Notes: generated by a model not told the origin, from the letters alone. A stretch of DNA of 64,000 bases from Trichostrongylus colubriformis (GCA_963978905.1 OZ022257.1:6453155-6517154), one strand, 5' to 3'; positions 21,641 to 33,392 are shown, counted from the first letter of the stretch. A program made the numbers and translations.

Positions 21641-23225
21641 CAGCACTAAAGAATAATAGTTGAAGTTGCTGGTGTTAATAACTTCCTTCTATGGTGTGGT
21701 AGGTGAATGCATTTTGTGTCCTGTCCTCGCACTATGAGAGTGGATGTGCGTGCCACCCACAATTGCACCGCCTCCGCATGCTTCATTTTGTACCCCCACA
21801 TAACCACCACTAATTCAACCTCTATTAGTCCGAACTAGTTTTTTTATTACTTTTTTTGAAAATCGGATTTTCACGTGATAACTAGTTCAACTCATGATGT
21901 TAATTCACTATATCTCAAACTTGAGTAAATATAATAGGCTAAAATTCGAAACCGAAGGACTATGCAGGTGAAACCACTTTACCTCAGAGTGCAGGAAAAT
22001 TTTGAGAAATATTACCCATCTCTTTCTAAGCCAAGATATGACTTTGCTTAAGTATCCCTCGTCTCCCTGAATTAGTAATCGTGAGAGAACTCATCAGAAT
22101 TCAATTTTTTTTTTGGTTTTTTCAACCCTTGCATCAGCAGTCATGCAACTATGGATACAACTCCTTTATCTTTCTGGCAGAAAATTCACGACAGATTTAA
22201 GATCACTTGGAAAGCATCCGCCCACTGATGTTACATCTTCCTATATTTCGTTGCTCTGAAGAAACGGCCTCTTTTTGCCCTCGTCAGAAGTCCAAATTGC
22301 CCCCCCCCGCATTCAACTATCACTAAAAATTCCGAAGGCATTATTAGCGGAATTTGGGGCTCTTTTTTCATTAAATCTTGACGTTTTTATTCATATGAAT
22401 GTCCTTGAGACTGGATGGGATGGGTTAGTGCTCTACAGTTTGGGATTGTTCCGCTATTCCTGTGACGATGAGTCTCTTATCCCAACGCTACGTTGGAGAG
22501 ATGGTTGTTGGTACATTGACCATTATTAAACCCTGCAAGCACAGTGTTTTCCACAGCTTTCTCTTAGCAATCCTCCTTACCTGCGAAGCATACAGCAATT
22601 GAATGCACCGTCTAAAAGCCTCATCAGCATAATCAAGATAACAATGCATTTGAGTAATTTATAGGTCTCAATAATTAATTGGGGAAAACAATCATGATTT
22701 ACGTCACTACCTACATGAAAATAAACTGAAAATAACTAGCGCAAGCCAATCATACATCAATAGGAGGATAGGACCTGAGTTTTGAGGATTTTTTTCAGTA
22801 GCCATGTAGAAGGTTAGTATCTATGTGGCTTCAACAGGGGAGATGATCCTGATCCAACAGAGTTGATTTCGCCACATAGATATTCGCTGAGAATCCTTTC
22901 CAAAAAGACCCAGCCTTTATTGAGCCCCATATAAGCAATAACTGAGACTTCTATTGAACAAGAATGCCAGTAAGAATGGCGTCACCTGCTTTGATGCTAT
23001 AGCAAACAGGGTCGAGGAATCTTTGGGTGGGGCCGTATTCTAAGCGTGAAAATGGGGACATGTTACCGAAAAATCTTTGAGGATTCCTGGATGACTATTT
23101 TTTGTCCGATTACAAACCCAAAAAAGGATCTCCAAAAAAGGAAATGTCATCAGTTGATAATCATACTCTGTGCTAGATATTAGAGTGATCATGATTATAG
23201 ACTGATGGCCTTTTTCAAGGAAACC
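21641..23225. other. Intergenic, no gene recognised
   Basis: No supported coding region or repeat boundary. A short imperfect hairpin involving TATCTATGTGGC occurs at 22815-22890. Confidence 0.35.
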
Positions 23226-23672
23226 CCTTGAAGGAACCGGAAGGGGGTCCGAAACAAGAGAAACATACAAAGAAATGAGCATTTCGTAACGAACGCAGAA
23301 GGTTAGAAGCGATAATCGGTGAAAAAACACGAACTCAAAAGTGCATCGCTGCGGTGTGTATTCGCGCCTCATTCGCATCATCGCACTGGCGTTCCGAGTT
23401 GTCCGCTGTAGGAGACGGCCGCGGGCCAACTTTAGTTGTAGCACCTGACTCCCAGCGTAGTGGAGCGGCCATTCCCAACTACATTAACATTCATGTAAGT
23501 ACATCTAGAAACAATATAAGAAAGAACAAAGGAGAAGGTAAAAGGAATGAACAACTTTATGACGGAAACATCTTCTCTTGGCACCATGCCAAGGCGTCAA
23601 ATTGGCGAGTTTGTGCAATGGCGGCCACTTGAACTCGTCCACACTACTTCTGTTCTACCGTAAGCCAAAATT
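23226..23672 (+). mobile_element. Interspersed element family R1, copy 1
   Basis: Begins GAAGGAACCGGAAGGGGGTC and ends GTTCTACCGTAAGCCAAAAT. It contains GAAATGAGCATTTCG, GCGATAATCGGTGAAAAAAC, CGAGTTGTCCGCTGTAGGAG and CAAATTGGCGAGTTTGTGCA. Near-identical copies occur at 44484-44925 (+) and 59029-59473 (-). The constant ends show it is a defined non-autonomous unit. Confidence 0.65.
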
Positions 23673-23865
23673 ACTCCCTTACGGTGTCTTTAAGTTTACT
23701 TTCTTCTAAAAAAAGATATATGAGAAGAGCTTTTAAGGCGTCAATCGAGGAGTCGCATTTCCAAAAAAAAATTCCTGGACACTAAATAGCGTCAAACCTG
23801 ATAGGACCCATCGAATCCGCTACTGATCATTCTTAAGCGGGCATGCACCTGTTCTAGATGTAGGC

Positions 23866-24230
23866 TCAGGGCACTCCCAAATGTCGAGAAAAATAGCCGC
23901 TTCAGTGTTACCCCGTCCCCCCTCTGCGGCGACCAAATACGACCCCCCCCCCCTCTTTTTTTTACCTCTACAATACCAGCAACTGTTGTTGGATTGCACA
24001 GTTGCAGTGCATTTCATTCCTCTATGTATATCCTTTTCTGAAGCAAATAGACTCTTATTTTACATTTTCTTACACGGATTTGCGGTGAAACACCTTTTGT
24101 TTCTCATGTGCTGATTGAAAGTTTAGATTTTAGTGCTTATCGCCGACCTCTGAAGATACGACCCCCTTACCCTACAATCCGCTCAAATACGACCCCCTGT
24201 TGAGGTTCCCTTGACTCTCGGTGTACCCTG
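23866..24230 (+). mobile_element. MITE-like family R5, copy 2
   Basis: Starts TCAGGGCACTCCCA and ends GTGTACCCTG, inverted versions of one another. ATACGACCCC runs occur as two near the left end and two near the right end (24155 and 24185). Confidence 0.6.
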
Positions 24231-25236
24231 CGTAGGCTCCTTATAGTAGCACTACATGAGCACTCATTCCACATCAGGGAACACCTGGGGAAATACGGAT
24301 ACGGGGGTGAATGTTAGTGACGGAAATGTGTCTCTGAACAGCTAGGAGAGCTTATTTAAAAATTGCTCCATGGTCCATCGCTGATTGCTTCCCCTCCAAT
24401 CCCTGCACAGCAGCGCTCGTCGAGAGACAATAAGTTGGCCGATACGATTACGCCTCGCGTATCATGGCAACCACATACATATCGCATGGATTAATCAGTG
24501 TGTCTCAGTGGAGGTTTCAGCCTTCACCACTATTCAGCCTGCACTACGTCTCATTCACCTTCTAAGCACCCACCCCACTTCTCCCCCCCCCCTCCTCCTC
24601 CTACACCCGCCCCGCAAAGCTGTCTGCTGCTGTTCTCACACCTCGACTACAAATCATCAGCGATGGGGTTTTCCGACGCGTGCTCATTTCCGTCCGGCGG
24701 TTTTTTACCTAAAGCAATTACCGTCGTTTTTTTGGGCATTTTATAGCCATTTACAGCTTCACATCAATAGAGTATCGCTAAAGATTTCTATAGTTTTGAA
24801 TGCGCCGTGCCCTTGTTATACATACAAGATTGCAAAGGGGAATGTGATGGCATGTGCATTATGTTTCATGTGTCCTATCTGCATGGAATCCTTCAGAAGA
24901 AAGGCTAATTATGGTAAAACAGATGAGCACACAACGTGTCCTCTTCGACACTTCCCTATAGCAACCGACAGTAGTTGTGCGTGCCTGATAAATAAAGAAG
25001 TTCTCGATATCACCTTGTAGTTTCACTCGAGCAGAAAAGACTTTCCAGCAAACCATGTGTAAATTTCTAACGGTTACTGTAGTACACAACGGCTATCACC
25101 TCTAAAGAAATAGTTGAAGTATTATTAGAAGAACCATGTACAAAAGTTTTAACGCAACGGAATGAAGAATTAGGATCACCTCCGCTTGACGAATTCTCTT
25201 GAAGGGAGGATATCAATTCTTACGGCGAGTTCCAGC
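24231..25236. other. Intergenic, one long but unconvincing open frame
   Basis: A 211-codon open frame (24385-25020) spans C-rich low-complexity sequence (24575-24610). It has a CPICMESF string but lacks the ordered Cys/His of a RING finger, so I leave it unassigned. Confidence 0.35.
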
Positions 25237-25669
25237 TTGAAGGAATCGTCCACGGAAAATGAGTTTTTGTGTTACCCATATATTTATGTTGTATTTGCCT
25301 AATGTTGGCCTCATGCAAAATTTCACGTGAAAAAATGTGAATCTGGCTGAGATACAGCACCACAAAGTGCAGTCCAGGTGGGCGGGGCCTCCGTGTAAAA
25401 TCCTCCTCCCGTCGTCCGCCGCCGATGGGAACGGAGAGTGGGACTGCTTACGTAACCTTCTGTCCCTACAATGCGTCTCCGACCACGGCGGACGACGGGA
25501 CGAGGCTTTTACACGAGGCTCCGCCCACCTGGACCGCACTTTGTGGTGCTGTATCTCAGCCAGATTCACATTTTTTCGCGTGAAATTTTGCGTGAGGCCA
25601 ACACCTGGCAAATACAACATAAATATATGGGTAACACAAAAACTCATTTTCCGTGGACGATTCCTTTAA
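25237..25669. mobile_element. Long-TIR element R3, copy 1
   Basis: A 433-bp element that is almost entirely inverted repeat. AAGGAATCGTCCACGGAAAA at the left is matched by its complement at the right, and matching continues for about 170 bases through GTGTTACCCATATA, TGGCCTCATGCAAAAT, CTGGCTGAGATACAGCACCA and CGGGGCCTCCGTGTAAA. The GC-rich centre holds no gene. Its transcript would fold into a long hairpin. Confidence 0.8.
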
Positions 25670-27129
25670 GTAGAGGTGCTGAAAAGCTCCAACTCAAAAT
25701 CTTCTTAACCCGGGAATATCCAAATTGCTATTGCTATTCGTTCAAAAGACGACCGTGACGATCAGCTGACGAAAGAGGAAAGTTGGCATAGATTTCAATA
25801 AATATAAACAAATACAAATGAATAAAAAAAATTTGTGATACATCGACATAAAGTTGAGCGGCATAAATAACAAATTAAAATACATCTCAAGCCTATGCTG
25901 TTCCATGCAGTGTTCGTGTGTGTCCGCAACAATAAAAGGAAATTGAACGAATGGCGTATCTTAGAACATCAATTAATCGCCTTTGATTTTCCAAACATTT
26001 TTCTATGTTTTATTCAGTTCCATCAATCTTCGTCGATACTGCTTTCATCGCTCTTTTTCGTCCTCAAGGTTCACCTTTCTGATTCGACCCCTGCTCTTTC
26101 CCCTATTTTCTTCTCGCTTCATTCGGTCATTGCCTATGTAGTTCAGTTTCAGTTTAGTTTCAAGAATTTAAAGTTACTTTCACCATCTCTAATTTCTTTG
26201 ATTTTTTTCTTCTGCATTTTTTTCCTCTTCAGTTTTCGTACTTCAGAAAAATTTCTATGATAAACCTGGTCTCATGGGATGTGCCATGAACCATCGTCTA
26301 CAAGAGATCATTAGAGCAATTAGGCTTATTAGGCCCGACGAGCGTTATCAGAAATAATCAAGCCTATATGATTGCTCCGTCCATGTCCTTCACCATTCGT
26401 TCATATTCTGGCCATTTTTCCCGTTGCTTTTATCCCATTTTCCTTTTCATTTTCTTCGTCTTTTTTCTAGTGGTGTGATTGGAGATATGACTACTGCCGC
26501 CTCACCAGACACATGGTACGGGGATCAACTCGTGGACCTCGGACTCAGTCATATTCAAGACCAAGACAAAGCGTACATCCCTCCAAAAACTGCCCGAGTG
26601 GTAATGGTCTCGCTGGGAGGACAGTAATACTTAGTTGTACATGGGCTGATAGCAAATCATTGCAAAGACCAAATCGCATTCAAATTTCGCTATAATTCCG
26701 ATGGTAGATACAATGCGTGGTGCATCTCGAAGCGTAGCTTATTTAACGTCGAAAAGGTTCTATTATTTCTCATCACAGCAATGAACATTTTATTTTTTGA
26801 AACCTGGAATCACTTCACTGGTTCTCAAGTTCTACCTTGTAGGGGAGTACGAATTTGAGGCGGGGTCTGAATATTTGCCAGAATGGGGTTACGCCGGGAC
26901 CCCATGCCAACTCTCGTGACCAAAAACGCGAAGTGCCCAAGCTCTTGGTGAGATGGCGCTCGCTTCGAGCAACAGGAACGCCGTAGTAAGGCTATCCTGT
27001 GGGACAAAATCTATTACAACCACTTCTTATACCTTCCCTGCTCCCCTGCAGGCTGTCCTTGCCACGTCAGATAGCGGTGGATCAGCAAACAGCCAAAGGC
27101 TAAGAAATCTCACGGATCGCGTTAATCTA
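25670..27129. other. Intergenic with a diverged SINE trace
   Basis: Around 26500-26700 the blocks TGGTACGGGGATCAACTCG, GCAAATCATTGCAAAGACC and AAATCGCATTCAA recall the SINE family in the right order but are strongly diverged. Nothing else recognised. Confidence 0.35.
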
Positions 27130-27345
27130 CATCAACCGCTGACAGGTATTAATTTCAAAAGAAGATAGATGAAGGCTAGACTTTTTATCGTTAATCAGTC
27201 TCTTGTGGGTATGCGCCACGCATTCCACTTCCATCCACAATCGTGGTGATAGGTGATTGCGATTTGGCCTATACAATGACATGCGGAGACCAGTCTTGTA
27301 GAAGTCAGTGCTTTCATCTTCTTGCACAGGCTGGCACTGCACCAA
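27130..27345 (-). mobile_element. tRNA-derived SINE, 3' part
   Basis: Read on the minus strand it carries the family body GCAAATCGCATTCACCTGCC-type block (here diverged), CACGATT, and the tail GATTAACGATAAAAAGT. The tRNA-like head is missing or unrecognisable. Confidence 0.45.
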
Positions 27346-27611
27346 TTCATCTACTCAAAAGGATTTCAGCCCCTTATCATGCCAGTAGGAGTGCACGCTA
27401 CCTGGCACTTTGCCACCACTACCCTCTCATTTCGTAAGTACTCATTTTTATCATTTATCGGGTTCCCTTTTCTACAAATTTCTGCATCGATTCCGCTCCT
27501 TCGCCGCACTCCCCTTCCTCTTCGATTCCCTTCCAACTACAAGCTGGGCTTTCAACCATATTTTCTGTCTCATGTATGGTGTGGGTTGATCTTGAAGGAG
27601 CTGACAAGTTT

Positions 27612-27697
27612 GTAAATAATATGAATGTTAGCGTGCGGAATTGATAAGGGCTATGTAAATAATATGAATGTTAGCGTGCGGAATTGATAAGGGCTAC
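27612..27697 (+). repeat. Tandem duplication, two 43-bp units
   Basis: 27612-27654 and 27655-27697 agree at 42 of 43 positions; each begins GTAAATAATATGAATG. The near-identity marks a recent duplication. Confidence 0.9.
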
Positions 27698-27744
27698 ATT
27701 CAGCTGAGATACGAGCATTCCTTTCCTGAAATTTTTTTTGAAGC

Positions 27745-28060
27745 GGACTTTGGAATCTTTCTCAGGCCATAAAAGGACGGAAATGGGGAAGTGGCATGCG
27801 CTCCCTCTCTCGTGGTGTGGGGATGAAACCCGCATCCACGTCCGTCCAGACCAACCAACCTTTCCTCTTTGCGGAGTACGTGGTTTTGTACGAGACTCGT
27901 CTGGGAGGATAAAAGCTCTTACTTGACCTATGACTGGCCACCGCAAATCATTGTATAGGAGAAATCGCATTCACCTGCCACCATGATTCTGAATGGAACT
28001 AGAGGCGTGGAGCACCCCAATAAGAGACTGATTACCACCAAAAAATTATCCTTCATTTTT
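27745..28060 (+). mobile_element. tRNA-derived SINE
   Basis: Head with AGTGGCATGCGCTC and GTGGGGATGAAACCCGC, then GACTCGTCTGGGAGGATAAA, AAATCGCATTCACCTGCCAC and a tail GACTGATTACCACCAAAAA. Same architecture as 15835-16095. Confidence 0.6.
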
Positions 28061-28209
28061 TTATTCATTTGCTTTCTGGAGATTAATGTTGGTCAACGGT
28101 TGATATACATAAAACCCCCAGATTCCTTGTGTAATAGATGCATGCAGAATTGGCCAGAACATAACTGGTCTTACCTTCGCTCAGAACAACTTTATTTGTC
28201 GAAATAAAA

Positions 28210-28985
28210 GCCATTCGAATCTATTAACTATTGACTATTTATTATCGGTTCCGCAACGCATAAAATAAAACACCAAACCTGCAACAAGGTGGTCTCCGAC
28301 ATAAAAAAAACATTCAAAGAAAAACAAACAAAAAAAAAAGAAACCATTTCGAACAAATGAACTCAGACAGAGGGGGAAGTCAACAGAAGTGAGGTGGGGG
28401 TACTTGGTGGTGAAGGGCAGTGGCCCGTCAACACTGTAAGTCGCTCAAGCACCATGCGGCTCCGGATACCATCGTAGTAGGTCCGCCAACTCCACCAAGA
28501 CCCACCTGTCAGCTTAAGGGTGAAAGGCCGTTATAGAATTTTGAAATGTGACACAAGCAAGGATATAGCTATGAATAAGATCATATGATGGAACGAGAAA
28601 ATACATTGACTGAAGGAAATAGAGCAGGAACCATTATAGCAAAGATTTCGTTCCAGAACCTTCAAGATAAAACTTTTGCTTCTGTTCTTAGTCAAGCAAG
28701 TTGCCCGAATGCTCTCTTGGCCTGTTCAAACGACTAGAGCCGACCTTTATCAATCATGATTTTCTTCAGTTCATTTCGAAACGAAGTGAGAGAGATCGAA
28801 TTTACCACTGACATGGGCAACTCATTCCAGATAGAAATTATCCTTAGTAAGAGTGACGAAACTCTGCTGACCTCGTTTTTTCTCTTAATATTCTAAAGTC
28901 ATGACCACGTGTGCGCCCTCTAATCAACAAGTCAAAGTCTGCATCTATTAAGTTGCACGAAAGTTTGAAGACGAATTTGTGATCA
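28210..28985 (-). pseudogene. LINE 3' end: RT C-terminal tail plus 3' UTR
   Basis: On the minus strand from 28985 the frame reads FVFKLSCNLIDADFDLLIRG then RTRGHDFRILREKTRS. After a stop/frame change it gives ISIWNELPMSVVNSISLTSF and RNELKKIMIDKG. This is the typical end of a nematode non-LTR retrotransposon ORF2 (TRGH...R...WNELP..VV...S...F). The 3' UTR (to ~28210) ends GGAACCGATAATAAATAG and is shared with 19870-20195. The copy is 5' truncated at ~28985, where a mariner relic begins. Confidence 0.7.
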
Positions 28986-28989
28986 GCCA

Positions 28990-29300
28990 TTTTCCTGCGC
29001 AAAACAACGCAAAACCCCACGCTCGCAAGTTACCCGGCAGAAGCTGATGCAGTCAAGCATCGAGACTCTCTCTTATCCCCCTTATTCCTTAGACCTATCC
29101 CTGACGAATTACCACTTTTCCGGGTTCTCGATGCAAACCTGCGTCAGAAGGAGTTTGCCGAAACCATGCAGGTTGAAAATGCCACCGTTGACTTTATTAA
29201 TTTTCGCAATCCAGAATTTTGTCATGATGGCATATTTTCTTTACCAAATCGTTGGTAAAATTGTATGGATTCGAATGGTTTGTACTTCGACATATAAAGT
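28990..29300 (+). pseudogene. Mariner transposase C-terminal relic
   Basis: Frames give QNNAKPHAR (about 29000), then ETLSYPPYSLDLSLTNYHF (29059-29115), then DANLRQKEFAETMQVENAT and INFRNPEFCHDGIFSLPNRW. The catalytic Asp positions both read Asn (QNN, TNYH), and at least two frameshifts interrupt the frame, so this copy cannot make active protein. Confidence 0.75.
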
Positions 29301-31934
29301 CGTGTCTGAGCGAAGTTATGACGTTTTGAAAAAAAGTAGTCTGTTTTGGCCAATAATTCTGCATACACCTAATATTTTATCTTTGGAGGCCTGATGTACC
29401 AAAGTTCAACCATGATTTTCCCGTTTTAATCCGGTAATCGTTGAAAATCTCAGAGAGTAATATAAGTGCCTCGAAATATAAACTCTCGCGGGTTTCCTTC
29501 GCGTGAACAGACGGCAATTAACTCCGCGGCCTGGACTTTGAACCATATTTGGGCTTCTTCACAAGATTCTTCTGAAAAGTTAAATCTTCCCTAATTCCAC
29601 TATCAACCACTTAGCAGTTTCAGCAAGCAATAGATATCCAAACCAATGTTCTTGGAGCAATAAAGATCCAATCAATAATTGTTAGTTTCCACGGCAATCA
29701 GAAACGGAATGTGTTCACTACTATTACGGTTATTATTATTATTACTATTATTATCATTAGTTTTATTACTATGATTATCAATATTAGTGATGCCGGTGTG
29801 TTATGTTGTAGGCAGAATGTTGAACCCCAGACAGTACCCAAACGCTGTGTTCCCAGGCACCGTACTTATACCACTACCGAGTAGGCCAGGACACTCGAAC
29901 TGGTTTCCCACGCCACACGAACTGCATCACGAATACCGTATCCTGAATCGCACTGCAGTCGGACTAGCTGTGATATTTTGATAACTCGACTTCGGAGCAG
30001 AATGCTCTTTACGCTGTGAACTGGCCGCGCAAGAAGGATGGTGCGAGCTCTGGTGGGGTGACCCAATTCGAGCGTGCTAATCCATATCCTACTACCGACA
30101 GCGGTAATATATAGGTGCGGAGACCCCGAACCCTGTTCAAGGTGGGAACTAAAAGGGGAACCTCCGAACTAACATTCTTTTCAGCCCAATTTGTTTCCTT
30201 TTCTATTTTTATTTCGCTAATCCATTTAATGACAGCAACCATATCAAGCGCCCACCTACCCGTCAGCCGCATACAGTACCCTCAAATTGCCAGTGCAAGT
30301 ACAGCAAGTGCCAGGTGTTCCTAATTAATTTTAGTAGTTGCTTGGCCTATAAGTTCAATATTCTTTATTACATATTGGTTCTATGAATATGTTGTCCAGA
30401 CATTCGAGTGTTTATTGAATTTGTAGAAAGTCATATTTAGCCACGCCAGTAAAGCTTTTCCTCATCTTGTCAATGAGCCTCGGATACTCTTCAAATGGAT
30501 CTAGGTGACGGTCAACGACAAATCATATTGTACTATATGAAGTATTGCTGACCCCCCTTTTAATTATAAAGGCCCATCCTCTCTTTCTATGGACCAATGA
30601 ACCTTTAGGTATCCCGTATTCACGACAAACCTCGATATTCAATCAGTCGCATATGTTGTTCAGTCGGCTGTCTCGTTTCAGTCTCACGGGTGGAACTCGT
30701 CCACCCACGAAAATCGATTTTTCCAAAAATTCGCTTCATCCGATTTTTTCTTCGTTTTCATCTTTACTTTTTTCATTTCGGTTTTTTTCTCAAAATATAA
30801 TTTGATTGTTTGTGTGTTTGCTGGATAATGCACATGAAATAACCAATCCGACGTTAACAATATTTATAATTTGCAAAATGAAAATCTGAACAATCTTGTA
30901 GTGATTGAAAAACTCTAAAAGCTATTTTGTAATAATGGGAGCAAATAGTAGCAACCAACTAGCATACGTGTATTGAGCACTCAGCCCATGCAAATGCGCC
31001 TTTCATGCGAGAATTTGTGATGCACTTCTGTATCATCTTAGGCTGGATTACTATCCGGAGAGGTCCGCTCAGTGAGAAAATATGTCTTGAAAGGGGATTA
31101 ATTTACGTTGTTATTGCTGAAAGACACTTTTTAAAAGATAATCTTGTGCCTATTGTATGAGGCAACCGTCACGACAATCATCTCGTTTCACACGGCTCTC
31201 GAACTAATATCTCTGAATTTTTTCCTTTTTTTTTCTCCTTTTTCCCTTATTTTGTTTTGTCTTCACTCATCGTTTAGATCAGCTCCACTATTTTACTGTT
31301 CCATTGCACTGAAACGTGGTAACAACATCACTCAGAACCATCCAGAACAGGCGAAAGATACGCTAAAGTCCTCATCTTTTTTGCAGGCTCCGCCCATACA
31401 CGAGTCACGCCTCTTGAATCTTTGTATGGTGAAATCAATCCTCTTATGCTAATACAGATGATAAAGTGTGCGAAAAGACGAATGGCGTTCGCTCAGTGCT
31501 CAGACTATTCACAGGAATAGGGTTGTGGATGCTAATTGAACTTTTGGTAACAAAGTTCACAAAGATTGCCGGAAATCCAGAAATATGGTCACACTATGTA
31601 GTTGATCTCTGAATGAAATTACCAACTAAAATTTGAACATTTCAATTTCATACCATTTAAACAACAACAAAAATGAGTGTTTGGAAACACTGTGAGTAGC
31701 CAGATTTAGATTATAATATGTTATAATTAACCAACAAGATTGAACACCTGCTGTATGATGCAATCCGGCAGTACATTGAGCGTGCAGGTTTATTTTGATA
31801 AATCTCTTTACTTGTAGTTGTAGGACATAAAAATGCCGCGTACATTGAAGAAACAAGGAACAGAGGTAAAATCCGAAATGAATCGTTTTCTTCGATACAA
31901 GATATTATCTAATAGACAGACTTATTTGTATTAA
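29301..31934. other. Intergenic, no gene recognised
   Basis: Contains an ATT/ATC microsatellite at 29728-29790. Several open frames of 60-116 codons are AT-rich and motif-free. Confidence 0.35.
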
Positions 31935-31985
31935 AGGAACCGGAAGGGGTCCGAAACAAGAGAAAAATACAAAGAAATGAGCGTC
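31935..31985 (+). mobile_element. R1 end fragment
   Basis: TTAAAGGAACCGGAAGGGGT followed by CCGAAACAAGAG and AAAGAAATGAGC matches the first ~50 bases of R1 (23226). The rest of the element is absent. Confidence 0.55.
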
Positions 31986-32064
31986 CAAGTTCGACTTTCC
32001 ATGAATCTTGGCATGGTATTTTCTTGATAAGTGTCCGATTCTTGCAGCCAACACCAAGATATTA

Positions 32065-32131
32065 ATTAACTTTGATCGGCTAACGTTTCGGCCTTGTCGC
32101 CTTCGTCAGAGCCTGGAAAGTCAAAGATAAT
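32065..32131 (-). ncRNA. Hammerhead-type ribozyme motif (Penelope-like element 1)
   Basis: On the minus strand: core CTGACGA (32109-32103), one extra A, stem II GGC/GCC closed by GACAAG, GAAA (32089-32086), and the loop GTTA. The outer stem I, CTTTGA (32126-32121) with TCAAAG (32075-32070), pairs perfectly and extends to 11 bp with one mismatch. The stem I sequence differs from that of the copy at 5393-5444 but pairing is kept. The cleavage triplet is GCC instead of GTC, which breaks the A-U pair next to the cleavage site, so this copy is probably weak or inactive. It lies ~235 bases 3' of the coding remnant. Confidence 0.55.
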
Positions 32132-32363
32132 TGCGATATACCCCCCAATACCATTTCAGACTTACAGAATAGTTCCACGTAGACCAGAAGCATTAGGATA
32201 GGAGTCGCAAATCACAATTACAGACGAACTCACCTTAAAGCACAGCTGGCCGTCCTTGAGACTACCGTTATTCTGATTCAGTGGGTGGCTTAGATGACCC
32301 GACCCAACGGCACGAAGCCGATGGCGTTTTCAGCCCACACAAGGTGAGAAACGGAGCAAGTTC

Positions 32364-33390
32364 CTATGTTATGGCTAGGCATTCCTCTTTCCTATTCATT
32401 TTAGGACTTTGGGCGCTAATCCAAAACGCTTCTGAAGTTTTGCGCGCTGGGGTCCGCGATTCCCGCGACAGAATCCTAACAGCCACTTCGAACTCCACGT
32501 CTTCATGATACTGTAGCCGGTGAGCACCCAGGGGGGTCTCAGGCTTGGATCTTCTTAAACCATCGAGGTGCTCCTTCCCCCTGGAGCACAGAGGTCGTCC
32601 GGTTTCGCCAATGTACTCGTCTCCACAAAGTTTACACGAGATCAGGTAGATCACACCTGATTCATTGCAGTCCCCCACCCGTCCATTCGGACAGACCACA
32701 CAGTCAGGGGTACAGCAAGCGCGGTCATACATCCGATTGCGAATCAGCTGCTGTTTCAAGGATGTGGGCGGGATCTCGACCACCCGTACTGCATCATCCA
32801 GACCACATCTGCGCAGAGCATTCCTAACGGCCGAGCTGATGGCATCGGTCACATAGGGGATACAGAACGGCACTTTCTCGGATTCCTCACTCACGGGCTT
32901 ATAGTGTTTGCTCTTGGGTGGTCCAGACAGAGCTCGATTTTTGAGAGGATAGCCGTTGGAAAGGGTTATCTTTCGTGCAAGTTCCAAGGATTCTGCTTTC
33001 TCCTGTGCACCCGACGACATCCTTTTTGCTGTACCAAACATGTTTCTGACCACTGCCCATTTGGTTTTCGAGGGATGCGCCGACCGGAAATGGACCAAAA
33101 TATTTTTGCTGCTTGGTTTCCTATACCATTTTGTCCGATAGCATCCACGATCCAGTTGCACTTGCAGATTGAGGAAAGGAAGCCAGTGTTCCTTGGGTTT
33201 CTCTCGCGTGAACTGGATGTTCTCCGCTTGGCTATTGAGTAGGTTAAAGCACGTGTCCATTTCCTTCTGAGTCGAACAGACGACAAAACAGTCGTCTATA
33301 TAACGGCAGTACAGAACAGGTCGGCGATCCAGTAGGGGTTTTCCTATCTTAGACATGTAGGCTATGGCTAGAGCTGGTGCTCTAGCCATA
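32364..33390 (-). pseudogene. Penelope-like element 1: RT fragment plus GIY-YIG endonuclease
   Basis: This open frame encodes the C-terminal part of a Penelope-like retroelement protein. The fragment begins in the RT palm (LAIAYMSKIGKPLL) and includes the active-site motif YIDD (residues 50-53 counted from 33449). WLPFLNLQV and TKWYRKPSSKN follow, then a Cys cluster CCTPDCVVC (245-253), and then the GIY-YIG endonuclease: VIYLIS (266-271), EYIGET (278-283), R290, EH (293-294) and the likely metal-binding Glu in EAFWI (340). The 5' two thirds of the RT are missing. A TAG after CLAIT interrupts a tail (ELAPFL) that the copy at 5640-6503 keeps, so even the end is probably shortened. No Penelope 5' part lies beyond 33392. 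Confidence 0.85.
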
Positions 33391-33392
33391 GC
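33361..33392. repeat. Perfect 14-bp palindrome at the 5' junction of Penelope-like element 1
   Basis: GCTATGGCTAGAGC (33361-33374) and its exact complement (33379-33392) flank TGGT. The left arm is part of the RT coding sequence (the ALAIA codons); the right arm looks like a fold-back copy made at the break. Beyond it a different element begins. Confidence 0.8.

Noticed and set aside
24385..25020. 211-codon open frame with CPICMESF, recalling a RING finger
   Set aside because: The following Cys/His order of a RING domain is missing, the N-terminal half covers C-rich low-complexity DNA, and no splice or start context supports it.
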